DNA of 64,000 nucleotides from Bdellovibrionia bacterium. Its GTDB lineage: Bacteria; Bdellovibrionota; Bdellovibrionia; Bdellovibrionales; JAGQZY01. The notes beneath the pieces are model-generated. The model was not told the DNA's origin. It did not search any database and worked only from the letters and a program-made list of their open reading frames with translations. Where the stretch lies: positions 372,001 to 436,000 of the forward strand of contig JAUHWH010000001.1 of the NCBI GenBank assembly GCA_030424715.1, written 5' to 3'. The position numbers and the translations under genes are program-made. Each line of letters starts with the position of its first letter. Position 1 is the first letter of the stretch. This document shows positions 1 through 9,335 of the stretch, piece after piece.

Positions 1-185
1 AGGCTCCCCACCCACGGCCTCCCCATTCGAAGGACTTTTATTTACGACCATCACCCCAGAACACGATGGCCGCTGTGGTAGCCACGGATGGACGAACTGA
101 ACACCACCCAGCCCCATGGGAACCCATCAGCCGGTTACAACAACAGACTCAAATACAAAAGCACCATCGCGGAGCCTACGGGTAG

Positions 186-221
186 ATCCTTCGGCTAGGC
201 CTCAGGATGGCAAAGAAGGAT
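186..221. repeat. Short imperfect inverted repeat
   Basis: ATCCTTC at 186-192 is matched by GAAGGAT at 215-221, with an AGGCCT-containing interior. It resembles the short dispersed palindromes found in many bacterial genomes, but only one copy lies here, so this is not testable from the window. The rest of 1-250 shows no gene, RNA or repeat that I can recognise. Confidence 0.3.
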
Positions 222-310
222 GAAGCCCCTGCAGGCCACCCACTCGCGGCCGACCAATATCGCCACTTTTCTTGAATATGGGAAGAACTTGTTCGAACAG
301 GAGTGGTGAG

Positions 311-339
311 AAAAAAAACAGGAGGCTGCCCACGCAGCC
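311..339 (-). terminator. Rho-independent terminator copy 2 (distal) behind tRNA-Val
   Basis: On the minus strand GGCTGC-GTGG-GCAGCC (324-339) forms a hairpin followed by TCCTG and a run of T. It lies in an 88-bp repeat unit and duplicates the terminator at 400-427. Confidence 0.6.
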
Positions 340-399
340 GACCAATATCGCCACTTTTCTTGAATATGGGAAGAACTTGTTCGAACAGGAGTGGTGAGA

Positions 400-427
400 A
401 GAAAAACAGGAGGCTGCCCACGCAGCC
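400..427 (-). terminator. Rho-independent terminator copy 1 behind tRNA-Val
   Basis: The minus-strand hairpin GGCTGC-GTGG-GCAGCC (412-427) is followed by TCCTGTTTTTC. It lies about 70 nt beyond the CCA end of tRNA-Val and is the first terminator its transcript would meet. Confidence 0.65.
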
Positions 428-494
428 GACCAATATCGCCACTTTTCTTGAATATGGGAAGAACTTGTTCGAACAGGAGTGGTGAGAAGAAAAG

Positions 495-570
495 TGGTAG
501 GGCCTACCGGGTTCGAACCGATGACATCCACCTTGTAAGGGTGGCGCTCTACCAACTGAGCTAAGGCCCT
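495..570 (-). tRNA. tRNA-Val (anticodon UAC)
   Basis: The minus strand folds as a 76-nt cloverleaf. The acceptor AGGGCCT pairs with AGGCCCT, the D-arm contains AGCTCAGTTGGTAGAGC, and the T-arm contains GGTTCGAACC. The anticodon stem CCACC/GGTGG encloses the loop CTTACAA, giving anticodon UAC, which reads GUA and GUG valine codons. The 3' CCA is encoded. A good promoter lies just upstream and two terminators lie downstream in the 88-bp repeats. Confidence 0.96.
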
Positions 571-586
571 AAATCACAGAACGATC

Positions 587-615
587 TTTATAGGTGAAAA
601 CAGCCCCCTTGTCGA
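587..615 (-). promoter_or_regulatory. Promoter of tRNA-Val
   Basis: On the minus strand TCGACA (-35, 610-615) is separated by 17 nt from TATAAA (-10, 587-592). The -10 box ends about 16 nt before the tRNA 5' end, the expected geometry. Confidence 0.65.
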
Positions 616-675
616 GCCTAATTCTCCTCCAAGAAAAAAAATCGTAACCAACTGTAATAATTAAGCTTACAGAGT

Positions 676-1314
676 TTACTGTTGCTGCCCCTGAGCGGAT
701 CCGGTGTCCAGACCTAAGTAACAGCTCAGGCGCTCCCTTTGCTCATTCTCAACACACGCCAGTGGGTTCTCAAACAGTCGACGCCCCAACATATGATCGA
801 ATTCTTGATTTTTGTACTCGATAACCGACACTCCCAATACATTGCCGATTAGAGTCTCTACCTCTACGATTCGCAGAAGATAAGACGAGCCTTCAAGACC
901 GGAATTGTTCGGAAACATCGTGATATAACGCCCATGGGTATCTTGGGCCGGTAAACCAGAGCCTATGGCCACGCTGGAAAAGCTCGATTGAGGCCCACCG
1001 TCCCCGGATTTACCTGGAGAGAAAAAACCCTCACCCCAAGCAATCACATTGTAGGTTTCAGGCTCAAGCTCAGAAACTCGGATCCAATCGAAACCAGAAA
1101 TGGTGTCCTCAGAGATTTCCACATTCAACAACTTGGTGGTCTGCTGATGCTTCACCTCCCAAAGGCCCTTCGAGTTAGACGCACTAATGGAGTGCTGAAC
1201 AGATAGCGGCCAAGGAATTTCTCCTCCAAAAGTTGTTTGCGACTGAGCGAGGGCTCCACTCATAAAAACAAGGACCAAAAAGCTAAATACAAACTTATTT
1301 ACCAAACGATACAT
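676..1314 (-). CDS. Secreted protein of unknown function
   Basis: This 212-residue protein begins with a typical Sec signal peptide: basic MYRLVNK, a hydrophobic stretch, and likely cleavage after SGALA near residue 23. The mature part is hydrophilic with no membrane segment, contains two cysteines near the C-terminus (a possible disulfide), and ends in a Gln-rich tail. I recognise no family. Its ATG overlaps the stop of the upstream TPR/winged-helix gene by one base (TAATG), so the two are translationally coupled. That suggests the secreted protein is produced together with, or controlled by, its regulator partner. Function is unknown. Confidence 0.8.
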   Translation of the reverse strand: MYRLVNKFVFSFLVLVFMSGALAQSQTTFGGEIPWPLSVQHSISASNSKGLWEVKHQQTTKLLNVEISEDTISGFDWIRVSELEPETYNVIAWGEGFFSPGKSGDGGPQSSFSSVAIGSGLPAQDTHGRYITMFPNNSGLEGSSYLLRIVEVETLIGNVLGVSVIEYKNQEFDHMLGRRLFENPLACVENEQRERLSCYLGLDTGSAQGQQQ

Positions 1315-2441
1315 TAGAGTGTCTCCTCGCGCACAGCTGACTCAATCCCACGGACCTGAATTTTAATATCTTTACTCAAATAATAACCATTCTTGGCCAA
1401 GAAAATATATTTTGGCTTGTTGTAGTCTGGCTCAATTACTTTTCTCAACCTCTTGATGGTCACATAAATTTTATTGTCGTGAACGGAGGGGTTGTAACTT
1501 TGCTTCCAGATAGTTTCAATCAATTCTTCTTTCGAGAACACACGTCCCGGGTGCGCCAAAAATAGCTTTAACATTTCCAAGAGAATAAATTGATTTTTGA
1601 AATCAATTTTACCTTTGGTTTTTTCGTAAATAGAGTGAGAGTGCACGTCATACACCATATCAAAAGGACTCTTGCTAGATTTTTGCACATCTTTTAAAAG
1701 CTGAGACAATAGGAAATGAAGGCGCCGCATGTTCTTACCGTCAATGGAGCGAACCCCCAACTCGAGGTAGGTTCGTGACTTTTCAAGATCACCACTCTCT
1801 TTGTAGGTCAGCCCAAGGCCGTAGAGAAGGGTAAAATGGGTATAAAGGTCTTTTTCATCCTTGATCATTTCGTAACAATTCCAGAGAGCCTCAATGGCCT
1901 GAGGATACTTTTCTAGCTTACGATAAATATGAGCGTTCACAATCAGAGCCGTCAGCTGTAACTTTGGCAACTGCAAAGCATCAAAAAAGATCTGTAGATT
2001 GTAGATCTCTTTAAGGGCTTCTTGCAATCGACCCAGTTGATAATAACTAATCGCCATCCCCGTGATCGCATAGCAAATGTCGGTTTTTTTGTTTTGATCT
2101 AAAGCTAAGGACAGAGACTTGCGGCAGAGTTCTAGAGCCGCGTCGTATTGACCATTTTGCGATTCACACAAGGCCAAGGTGTAATAAGTTCTTGGTGTTA
2201 ACTCGCCACGCTCAAGGGCCCAGCTGTTGAGCTTGTCTTTAAGCTCTCGAATTTTCGGCTGGTCTTGTAGCTCGGCATAGGCTCGGAGCAAATAATTGGT
2301 GCATTCCAAGTAGAGGTCCGTCCCCTTATCGAGGTAGCTATCGTGATTCGCCTCCAGTAAGTCGACACACTGTAGTATGTCTCCTCGCTCGAAGAGAAGT
2401 TTCGCCATTTTTAACGTTTCATCATTTTCTAGGATATCCAT
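1314..2441 (-). CDS. TPR-repeat protein with C-terminal OmpR-type winged helix
   Basis: Counting from ATG 2441, the 375-residue protein has helical tetratricopeptide-like repeats at about 85-225. A C-terminal winged helix of the Trans_reg_C type follows at about 280-356, with the pattern LLEMLKLFLAHPGRVFSKEE, then KIYVTIKRLRKVIE and NGYYL. DNA-binding domains of this kind bind promoter DNA in response regulators and in SARP/CadC-like activators. Here there is no receiver domain and no membrane segment, so TPR-mediated protein sensing is the likely input. The open frame extends to a TTG at 2501; ATG 2474 (GGAG with short spacing) and ATG 2441 (preceded by GGGGCGGGG) are alternatives, and I prefer 2441 only weakly. 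It precedes and overlaps a secreted-protein gene. Confidence 0.8.
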   Translation of the reverse strand: MDILENDETLKMAKLLFERGDILQCVDLLEANHDSYLDKGTDLYLECTNYLLRAYAELQDQPKIRELKDKLNSWALERGELTPRTYYTLALCESQNGQYDAALELCRKSLSLALDQNKKTDICYAITGMAISYYQLGRLQEALKEIYNLQIFFDALQLPKLQLTALIVNAHIYRKLEKYPQAIEALWNCYEMIKDEKDLYTHFTLLYGLGLTYKESGDLEKSRTYLELGVRSIDGKNMRRLHFLLSQLLKDVQKSSKSPFDMVYDVHSHSIYEKTKGKIDFKNQFILLEMLKLFLAHPGRVFSKEELIETIWKQSYNPSVHDNKIYVTIKRLRKVIEPDYNKPKYIFLAKNGYYLSKDIKIQVRGIESAVREETL

Positions 2442-2678
2442 ATTCCCCGCCCCCACGACGCATTTGACCAGCATAGTCTCCGAATAGGGAAAAAATTTCA
2501 ACTTCTTAAAATCCCTTAATTATGTTACGCGTTATGTGTAGGGTATTGTTCACGAATATGAAAGCCAAGGCGTGTCTCGCACCGAGGGAAGCCGGCGATT
2601 GAGGCCTTTTTCGACGATATTATGTGGTTAAAAAAACACTAGAGTCTTTCGCAAGGCGGGCTCCAAGCGCCCTTTCTT

Positions 2679-2710
2679 TAAAAAAACAAAAGGGCCCCGA
2701 AGGACCCTTA
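2679..2710 (-). terminator. Rho-independent terminator downstream of lon
   Basis: Read on the minus strand, AAGGGTCC-TTCG-GGGCCCTT forms a strong stem with a UUCG-type tetraloop followed by TTGTTTTTTT. It sits about 40 nt past the lon stop and ends the clpP-clpX-lon transcript. The rest of 2442-2748 shows no gene. Confidence 0.85.
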
Positions 2711-2748
2711 GCGGAATGACGAGAGGCTTTTCATACCCTCACCGATAC

Positions 2749-5232
2749 TCAATGATACAGGCTGTGGCCCGTGTACTTTGCCTTTAAGCCTAGGTCGGTA
2801 TCCCGGCGGGCCTTAAACAACTCTTTCGCGTTTTTGATATCCAGAGCATGAATCAAAACTTGATCAACATGATCAACCAATACAATGGTGAGCTCTTTAA
2901 GGACTTCCGCAGGGATGTCTTTAAAATCCTTCTCGTTTTCTTTCGGCGCAATGATTGTTTTAATTCCCCCACGGTGGGCTGCTAAAACCTTTTCTTTCAA
3001 GCCACCGATGGCAAGAACCCGTCCACGCAAAGTGATCTCTCCAGTCATCGCCACGTTCTTTTTCACTGGAATCTTAGTCACGGCCGAGACGATACTGGTC
3101 GTGATCGCCCCACCGGCCGACGGTCCATCCTTTGGTGTCGCCCCTTCGGGAACATGGATGTGAGTGTCGATGTTAAAAAAGAAGTCTTTATCCAGACCAA
3201 ACAATGGTCCTCGCGATCGCACATAGCTGAGGGCTGCCGTACAAGACTCTTTCATCACATCACCCAACTGGCCAGTGATGGTAAACTTGCCTCGTCCCGG
3301 AACAACGGCGGCCTCGACGGCTAACAGATCACCACCCACCTCAGTGTAGGCCATTCCATTGGTCAAACCAATTTCGTTGTCGGTCTCAATTTTACCATGC
3401 TTATATTTGTGAGGCCCGAGGAGCTCAACAACCTTTTTCGGGTTCACCGGAAAAGATTTTTTGCGACTCTGGCTTTTTACCTTCGTACGCTTCGCTGTTT
3501 TCTTGGCCGGCTTCTCTTCATTTTTATGCTTCGAAATTTCATTGGCACGAATAATTTCTTTCGCGATCTTCCGACAAACATTGGCAATTTGTCTTTCCAA
3601 ATTTCGAACTCCTGCTTCACGAGTGTAATAGCGGATCAAGTCTCGAATAGCGGCATCATTAATATTCACATTATATCCGGTAAGGCCATGCTTTTTGAGT
3701 TGCTTGGGCACAAGATACTTTTTCGCAATATTAAACTTTTCACTTTCAATGTAACCCTCGAGAGAAATGATCTCCATTCGATCGAGTAAAGGTCTCGGAA
3801 TCGTATGCAACGAGTTCGCCGTCGTAAAGAACATCACCTTTGAAAGGTCATATTCGACTTCAAGGTAATGATCTTGAAAGGTGGCGTTCTGCTCGGGATC
3901 TAACACTTCGAGCATCGCGGCACTAGGATCTCCCTTAAAGTCGTTGGACATCTTGTCGATTTCATCGAGCAGAAGAAGCGGGTTACCATCGTCCACTTTT
4001 CTTAAGGCTTGCAGGATTTTACCTGGCATCGCGCCAACGTAGGTACGGCGATGACCACGGATTTCCGCTTCGTCACGAACCCCACCCAATGAAATTCGGG
4101 CAAATTGACGATTCAAAGACTTGGCAACAGACTTCGCAAGCGAGGTTTTACCAACACCGGGAGGCCCCACCAAACACAAAATGGGCCCACTCATCTCATC
4201 GCTCAGGCAACGAACCGCAATATGCTCTAGAATTCGCTCTTTCACTTTTTCAAGTCCCCAATGATCTTCGTTGAGCACCTGCTCGGCGTATTCCAGATCT
4301 TTTCTTTCATCACCGTACTTGGCCCAAGGCAAAGACAGCATCCAATCGATGTAGTTACGAACGACCGTCGCTTCGGCACTCATTGGTGACATCATCTTTA
4401 GCTTTTTAATTTCTTTTTGCACACGTTCGCGAGCTTCTTTTGACATTTTCTTTTTGCGAGCTTTTTCTTCAAGCTCCAGCAATTCGTTTTGGTAATCGTC
4501 TTTATCACCCAACTCTTTTTGAATCGCTTGCATCTGCTCGTTGAGGTAATATTCTTTTTGCGATTTTTCCATCTGTCGCTTCACGCGAGAGCGAATCTTC
4601 TTTTCCACTTCAAGAATTTCAATCTCACCGGTCATCAGGTTCAATAACTCTTCCAAGCGAGTGATTGGACTCACAACCTCGAGCAAACGCTGCTTGTCTT
4701 CAATTTTCAAATTCAATTGAGCAACAATGATATCTGCAAGCTCTCCGGAAGAATCAATGCTCGAAACCCGCATCAGGATTTCAGGTGGAATTCTTTTATT
4801 CAATTTCACATATTTCTCGAAAGTCGTCTTCACCGAGCGGATCAAGGCCTGGGCCTCAAGATCGTCTGTGGGATCTTCTTCCATGTACTCGACCTGCACT
4901 TTGTAAAAAGAGTCTTCCTCTAGAAACTTTTTAACCTCAACGCGAGTTTTGCCCTCGATAAGAACCTTCACGGTGCCATCGGGCAATCTCAACAACTGAA
5001 TGATCGAACCTACGGTTCCAATTTTGTAAATATCTTCGACCGACGGGGTGTTGGTTTTGGCATCTTTTTGAGCCACCAAAACAATATCTGTTTGCTTTGT
5101 CATGGCTTCTTCGAGCGCATTAATGCTCTTCTCACGCCCCACGAAAAGAGGCATCATCATGTGAGGAAAGATGATCAGATCCCGCAACGGTAGAAGCGGT
5201 AAATCGGCTGTTTTTGGTTTGTCCTGACTCAT
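2749..5232 (-). CDS. lon: ATP-dependent protease Lon
   Basis: Lon is a cytoplasmic AAA+ serine protease that degrades damaged and regulatory proteins. The 827-residue product has the N-terminal substrate-binding domain (about 10-205) and a coiled helical region (205-300). The ATPase has Walker A GPPGVGKT at 356-363 and Walker B LLLLDEID at 419-426. The protease domain carries the catalytic dyad Ser705 (KDGPSAGG) and Lys748 (GGLKEKV), 43 residues apart as in E. coli. A Lys-rich insertion at about 566-600 separates the ATPase lid from the protease domain and is unusual in its basic character. Lon follows clpX by 45 nt in the same orientation. No HIRA/CIRCE-like heat-shock operator was seen. Confidence 0.98.
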   Translation of the reverse strand: MSQDKPKTADLPLLPLRDLIIFPHMMMPLFVGREKSINALEEAMTKQTDIVLVAQKDAKTNTPSVEDIYKIGTVGSIIQLLRLPDGTVKVLIEGKTRVEVKKFLEEDSFYKVQVEYMEEDPTDDLEAQALIRSVKTTFEKYVKLNKRIPPEILMRVSSIDSSGELADIIVAQLNLKIEDKQRLLEVVSPITRLEELLNLMTGEIEILEVEKKIRSRVKRQMEKSQKEYYLNEQMQAIQKELGDKDDYQNELLELEEKARKKKMSKEARERVQKEIKKLKMMSPMSAEATVVRNYIDWMLSLPWAKYGDERKDLEYAEQVLNEDHWGLEKVKERILEHIAVRCLSDEMSGPILCLVGPPGVGKTSLAKSVAKSLNRQFARISLGGVRDEAEIRGHRRTYVGAMPGKILQALRKVDDGNPLLLLDEIDKMSNDFKGDPSAAMLEVLDPEQNATFQDHYLEVEYDLSKVMFFTTANSLHTIPRPLLDRMEIISLEGYIESEKFNIAKKYLVPKQLKKHGLTGYNVNINDAAIRDLIRYYTREAGVRNLERQIANVCRKIAKEIIRANEISKHKNEEKPAKKTAKRTKVKSQSRKKSFPVNPKKVVELLGPHKYKHGKIETDNEIGLTNGMAYTEVGGDLLAVEAAVVPGRGKFTITGQLGDVMKESCTAALSYVRSRGPLFGLDKDFFFNIDTHIHVPEGATPKDGPSAGGAITTSIVSAVTKIPVKKNVAMTGEITLRGRVLAIGGLKEKVLAAHRGGIKTIIAPKENEKDFKDIPAEVLKELTIVLVDHVDQVLIHALDIKNAKELFKARRDTDLGLKAKYTGHSLYH

Positions 5233-5277
5233 AGGTCTCCTCCTTGGTTTGGAATTGACCTACGAGTTCCGCATGAC

Positions 5278-6576
5278 TTAGGCGCTTTCTGCTGACCCCG
5301 TACCCTTATCTTTCGACTTGGGTTTTTTTGGTGAGGGCGTCCCGAAGATCAATTGAGGCTCCGCCTCAGCGCGGATTACCTTCTCATCAATTATACATTC
5401 TTTAACGTTCGGCTTGGAAGGGATTTCGTACATGATGTCTAGCATCGCACTTTCTATTACCCCTCGCAGACCTCGCGCACCTGTCTTTCGGTCGAGTGCC
5501 TGCTTGGCAATTTCTTTCAGAGCTTCTGGAGTGAATTTTAAATCCACATCTTCATAAGAAAAAAGCTTTTGGTACTGCTTAATCAAAGCATTTTTTGGCT
5601 TGACCAAAATATCTACTAATGCGTGCTCCTCTAGCTCGTCGAGCACCGAGATGACAGGCAAACGGCCAATAAACTCAGGAATTAAGCCAAATTTTGAAAG
5701 ATCCTCAGGCTTGAGCTTTTTAAGACTGGCATGCCCCTCGTCCTCTTTCTCTTTAGACGTTTTTATCTCAGCCGTGATTCCAAGAGATTTATTAGAAAGA
5801 CGGTTTTCCACAAGCTTTTCAAGACCCACAAAAGCGCCACCACAAATAAACAGAATGTTTGACGTGTCCACCTGGATAAACTCTTGCTGCGGGTGTTTTC
5901 TACCACCTTTTGGCGGGAGATTGGCCACAGTGCCCTCTAAAATCTTCAGCAAGGCCTGCTGAACGCCTTCTCCACTCACGTCGCGGGTGATTGAAGGGTT
6001 TTCAGATTTTCGTGTGATCTTGTCGATTTCATCCACGTAAATCACACCCCGCTGGCATTTTTCCACGTCGTAATCAGCCGCCTGCAAGAGGTTAAGAATC
6101 ACATTTTCCACGTCCTCACCCACGTAGCCAGCCTCAGTCAGTGCTGTGGCATCAGCCATCGCAAAAGGGACGTTAAGAATTTTGGCAATGGTCTGAGCCA
6201 AATAGGTCTTCCCAGATCCCGTTGGACCAATCAGAAGAATATTACTTTTTGAAATTTCTACGTCGTCTTTCTTTTTGGAAGAGTTGATCCGCTTGTAATG
6301 ATTGTGCACCGCTACAGAAAGGGATTTTTTCGCAGAATCTTGTCCAATAACATACTCATCGAGATGCTCTTTGATCTCGACAGGCTTTGGAACCTTAAAT
6401 TGTGCACTGGAGCTGTCTTCACGGTCTTTTTCTTCCTCGATAATATCGGTGCATAGATCAATACACTCATCACAAATATAAACACCGGGGCCAGCAATGA
6501 GCTTTTTCACCTCATTCTGACTTTTTCCGCAAAAACTACATCTTAGTAAACTGGATGATCCCTCTCTTCGACTCAT
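5278..6576 (-). CDS. clpX: ClpXP ATPase subunit ClpX
   Basis: ClpX is the hexameric AAA+ unfoldase that feeds substrates to ClpP. The 432-residue protein has the N-terminal zinc-binding domain (Cys13, Cys16, Cys35, Cys38), Walker A GPTGSGKT at 117-124, Walker B VIYVDEID at 178-185, and the GLIPEFIGR segment at 297-305. The ClpP-docking loop, IGF or LGF in most ClpX proteins, reads Leu-Gly-Ile at 265-267 (NKSLGITAE). The C-terminus has an extra Lys/Ser-rich tail. Its ATG overlaps the clpP stop (ATGA), so translation is coupled to clpP. Identity is certain; only the docking loop is odd. Confidence 0.98.
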   Translation of the reverse strand: MSRREGSSSLLRCSFCGKSQNEVKKLIAGPGVYICDECIDLCTDIIEEEKDREDSSSAQFKVPKPVEIKEHLDEYVIGQDSAKKSLSVAVHNHYKRINSSKKKDDVEISKSNILLIGPTGSGKTYLAQTIAKILNVPFAMADATALTEAGYVGEDVENVILNLLQAADYDVEKCQRGVIYVDEIDKITRKSENPSITRDVSGEGVQQALLKILEGTVANLPPKGGRKHPQQEFIQVDTSNILFICGGAFVGLEKLVENRLSNKSLGITAEIKTSKEKEDEGHASLKKLKPEDLSKFGLIPEFIGRLPVISVLDELEEHALVDILVKPKNALIKQYQKLFSYEDVDLKFTPEALKEIAKQALDRKTGARGLRGVIESAMLDIMYEIPSKPNVKECIIDEKVIRAEAEPQLIFGTPSPKKPKSKDKGTGSAESA

Positions 6577-7187
6577 TCGGACCCCTTCTTGCTAGTTTTT
6601 CTGAATTCTACAACTTTATCCACAAGGCCAAATTCTTTGGCCTGCTGAGCGTCCATGTAATTGTCGCGATCCATTGCTTTGTCGAGAGTCTCATAGTCCT
6701 GACCGGTGTGTTGCTCATAGATTTTGGTGAGCCGGTTCTTTGTGGCCATTAAGTTTCTCGCAGCAATTTCTATATCACTGGCTTGTCCCGCAAGACCGCC
6801 GCTGACTAAGGGCTGATGGATCATGACTTGGGCATTTGGCAAAACAAAACGCTTCCCTTTGGTTCCCGCTGTTAAGAGTAAAGAGCCCATGCTGGCGGCC
6901 ATACCAATGCAGGTCGTTGACACATCACACTTCACAAATTGCATGATGTCGTAGATGCCAAGCCCGTCATAGACGCTGCCTCCCGGAGAATTGATGTAAA
7001 TTTGAATGTCCTTGTCCGGGTTATCAGCTTCAAGAAAAAGCATTTGAGCGATCACGTTGTTAGCCACAGCAGAATTAATCGGCGTGCCTATCAGGATGAT
7101 TCTATCCTTCAACAAGCGAGAATAGATGTCATAGCTTCTTTCACCCCTAGGGGTTTGCTCGATAACGACTGGAACTAGATTGCTCAT
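6573..7187 (-). CDS. clpP: ClpP protease proteolytic subunit
   Basis: This 204-residue serine peptidase forms the tetradecameric chamber of ClpXP. The catalytic triad is visible: Ser99 in GMAASMG, His124 in VMIHQPL, and Asp173 in MDRDNYM. It has the usual handle and head sequences and the INSPGGSV oxyanion-region motif. It leads a clpP-clpX-lon operon and shares an ATGA overlap with clpX. In many bacteria trigger factor directly precedes clpP. Here tig lies about 7 kb away on the other strand, and clpP has its own promoter. Confidence 0.98.
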   Translation of the reverse strand: MSNLVPVVIEQTPRGERSYDIYSRLLKDRIILIGTPINSAVANNVIAQMLFLEADNPDKDIQIYINSPGGSVYDGLGIYDIMQFVKCDVSTTCIGMAASMGSLLLTAGTKGKRFVLPNAQVMIHQPLVSGGLAGQASDIEIAARNLMATKNRLTKIYEQHTGQDYETLDKAMDRDNYMDAQQAKEFGLVDKVVEFRKTSKKGSE

Positions 7188-7217
7188 GTGACTCCTTCGG
7201 ATGGCAGACCTTTTCTC

Positions 7218-7245
7218 AATATGTGTCTACTCTTTGTTTTGACAA
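7218..7245 (-). promoter_or_regulatory. Probable clpP promoter
   Basis: On the minus strand TTGTCA (7240-7245) and CATATT (7218-7223) are 16 nt apart, about 30 nt before the clpP ATG. The rest of 7188-7407 holds only this and a -10-like TATAAT at 7330-7335 facing the aminopeptidase gene. Confidence 0.45.
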
Positions 7246-7407
7246 GGTTTAATCGGGTTTTTCGACCTCAGACTTTACAGAAAATAACTTCTATCAGGCT
7301 AAGACCAAAGCCTCCGCTCTGACGCACACTATAATTAGCCGCTCCCCGACTTTAGTCCAACCGGAAAGAGTGTCATTCTCCCCCATTAAAGACTTGAGAG
7401 GTGAACT

Positions 7408-8886
7408 ATGCAATTCAGTTTAAACGCGAAATCCCAATCTAACAACCTTATCCACTTTTACCATGTTGCTGGAAAAAGTAAAAAATTGCAGTTTTGCTCG
7501 TGCTGCAAGGGCAAAGAATCGCGCGCCGATGTCACTCAACAGTTTGAAAACGAACAATTGGAAGCCAGTTTTGGTGAAACGGTCTTCTATCGCGACAACT
7601 CAGAAGGACACCAGCTTTTTGTAGGACTCGGCGACGGAAAGGTCTCTGCCGAACAACTTCGGGAGCTGGCGAGTAATATTTATAAAAAGCTCATCGCTGA
7701 ACGAGTCAATGATATCAAATTCTCACTGGAGGCTTTACCTTTTCGAGATAAGGCCTCTGGCCTTGGCGCTTTGGTAGAGGGCTTTGTCATGAGTGCCTAC
7801 ACCTTCGACACCTTTAAGAAAAAACCAAAAAAGAAAAAGCCGGACCTTCAGGTCGACTTCACCTCCAAATCAAACAATGCGACAATGAAAAAAGCGCTTG
7901 AGGACGGACAAATTGTTGGCGAAGGCGTGAACTTCACGCGCTGGCTTGGCGACTGTCCCGGAAATTTTATGACGCCGTCACAATTGGCTGAAGAAGCCAA
8001 AACCGCCGCTAAGGGCACAAAGATGAAAGTGACCGCTTGGGATAAAGCAAAAATTGCCAAAGAAAATATGGATTCCCTTATTGGTGTTTCCAACGGGAGT
8101 GATGAAGAACCTCGCTTTATCATCATGGAATATCGAGGTGCCGCAGCCTCTAAAAAGCCCATCTGCTTTGTTGGCAAGGGTCTCACTTTTGATGCCGGGG
8201 GAATAAGTATTAAGCCCTCTGCCGGCATGGAAGAAATGAAGTTTGATATGTGTGGCGGAAGCGCTGTCATTGGTACCATGCGAACCATCGCGCGGCTGAA
8301 ACTGAAAGTGAATGTGATCGCCTTCGTGCCCGCCAGTGAAAACATGCCCGGACCGTCGGCCAATAAGCCCGGCGACATCCGCAAAGCACGCAATGGAAAA
8401 AGTATAGAAATCAACAATACCGATGCCGAGGGCCGACTCATTTTGGCCGACGCCCTTTGCTACGCCAGCGAGAAAAAGCCAGCCTGGATCGTCGACACCG
8501 CAACCCTAACCGGAGCAATGATGATTGCTCTCGGCAACACTCACACCGGCTTCTACACTCGTGATAAAAAAATGGCGGATCTTGTGAAAAAAGCGGGAGA
8601 ACAGTCCGGCGAAGAAGTCTGGCCCATGCCTCTTTGTGACCACCATTCAAAAGACATGAAAGGACATTACGCCGACCTGACGAACTTGGCCCCATCACGA
8701 CATGCTGGCAGCGCCACGGCCGCCGCCTTCCTTGAAAACTTTGTGGAAAAGGATATTCCGTGGGCCCATGTCGACATCGCTGGGACGGCTTGGCATGTGG
8801 GCAACCGTCAGTCTTATGCCCCATCGAAAGGTGCCAGTGGAGTTATGGTTCGCACTTTCGTGCAAATGGCTCGTAACCACAAATAA
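7408..8886 (+). CDS. pepA: Leucyl aminopeptidase, M17 family
   Basis: M17 aminopeptidases are cytoplasmic dimetal exopeptidases, usually hexamers, that remove N-terminal residues from peptides and finish degradation begun by proteases such as Lon and ClpXP. The 492-residue protein has the canonical metal ligands: Lys257 and Asp262 (GKGLTFDAGG), Asp280 (MKFDMCGG), and Asp339 and Glu341 (NTDAEGRL at 337-344). The N-terminal macro-like domain contains an unusual Cys cluster (FCSCC at 29-33) and a Lys-rich linker near 137-144. The RBS GAGAGGTG precedes the ATG. A TATAAT box at 7330 is the best -10 candidate, without a clear -35. Confidence 0.96.
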   Translation: MQFSLNAKSQSNNLIHFYHVAGKSKKLQFCSCCKGKESRADVTQQFENEQLEASFGETVFYRDNSEGHQLFVGLGDGKVSAEQLRELASNIYKKLIAERVNDIKFSLEALPFRDKASGLGALVEGFVMSAYTFDTFKKKPKKKKPDLQVDFTSKSNNATMKKALEDGQIVGEGVNFTRWLGDCPGNFMTPSQLAEEAKTAAKGTKMKVTAWDKAKIAKENMDSLIGVSNGSDEEPRFIIMEYRGAAASKKPICFVGKGLTFDAGGISIKPSAGMEEMKFDMCGGSAVIGTMRTIARLKLKVNVIAFVPASENMPGPSANKPGDIRKARNGKSIEINNTDAEGRLILADALCYASEKKPAWIVDTATLTGAMMIALGNTHTGFYTRDKKMADLVKKAGEQSGEEVWPMPLCDHHSKDMKGHYADLTNLAPSRHAGSATAAAFLENFVEKDIPWAHVDIAGTAWHVGNRQSYAPSKGASGVMVRTFVQMARNHK

Positions 8887-8888
8887 CT

Positions 8889-9317
8889 ATGGAGCGCGCA
8901 CTTCTCACTCTAATGGGTGGTTATTTTTTTTATATTATCCTTTTGGGCTTCTACACTTTTTACGCTCGCTTCACAGCTGTCCGGCAAAAGCGAATGTCGG
9001 GCCAGTACTTCAAGACTTATCAAGGAGAGGTCCCCAATGACGTACTGGCTGTTGGTAATCACTTCAACAATCAGTTTCAAATCCCCATTATGTTCTTTAT
9101 TGCTGGTGTGGCAGCGATCCAAGTCAAAGCGGCCTCACCTTGGTTTTTTGCCACATCTCTGTTTTTTGTTTGCTCACGCATGGCTCACTCCTATGTTCAT
9201 TTAACGAACAACAAAGTTTTACTGCGTGCGGCTTTTTATTTTATGGGATGCTTGAGCGTTTTGGCTCTCTGGGGAATCATCCTCGCCTCAATGTACTCGT
9301 CTGCCCCAAACTTTTAA
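8889..9317 (+). CDS. MAPEG-family membrane protein
   Basis: This 142-residue integral membrane protein has about four hydrophobic helices. The family signature is an NHFNNQFQIPIMFF segment in helix 2, then SRMAHSYVHLTNNK followed by another helix. MAPEG proteins include microsomal glutathione transferases; the bacterial short forms mostly lack a proven substrate. It starts two bases after the aminopeptidase stop and has little RBS of its own, so it probably depends on coupling. It converges on gshA, which makes glutathione precursor. A glutathione link is therefore attractive but inferred only from position. Confidence 0.82.
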   Translation: MERALLTLMGGYFFYIILLGFYTFYARFTAVRQKRMSGQYFKTYQGEVPNDVLAVGNHFNNQFQIPIMFFIAGVAAIQVKAASPWFFATSLFFVCSRMAHSYVHLTNNKVLLRAAFYFMGCLSVLALWGIILASMYSSAPNF

Positions 9318-9335
9318 ATGCCACCCTATCTGAAC

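Larger units (their letters stand above)
251..494. repeat. 88-bp tandem repeat, two full copies plus a partial, next to tRNA-Val
   Basis: The motif cgaccaatatcgccac recurs at 251, 339 and 427, an exact 88-bp period. Two complete units are followed by a partial third that runs into the 3' end of tRNA-Val. The units are nearly identical; the only differences I see are in the A-rich stretch. Each unit holds the palindrome TGTTCGAACA, whose core matches the tRNA T-loop (GGTTCGAACC). Each full unit also holds a hairpin followed, on the minus strand, by a T-rich tract. No convincing protein is encoded. The array looks like local duplication of the region downstream of the tRNA. Confidence 0.9.

Noticed and set aside
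251-494. CRISPR-like array
   Set aside because: Units are 88 bp, direct, nearly identical along the whole length with no unique spacers.
202-555. Reading frames across the 88-bp repeat and tRNA
   Set aside because: They are generated by the tandem repeat and pass through tRNA-Val; no RBS or protein-like pattern.
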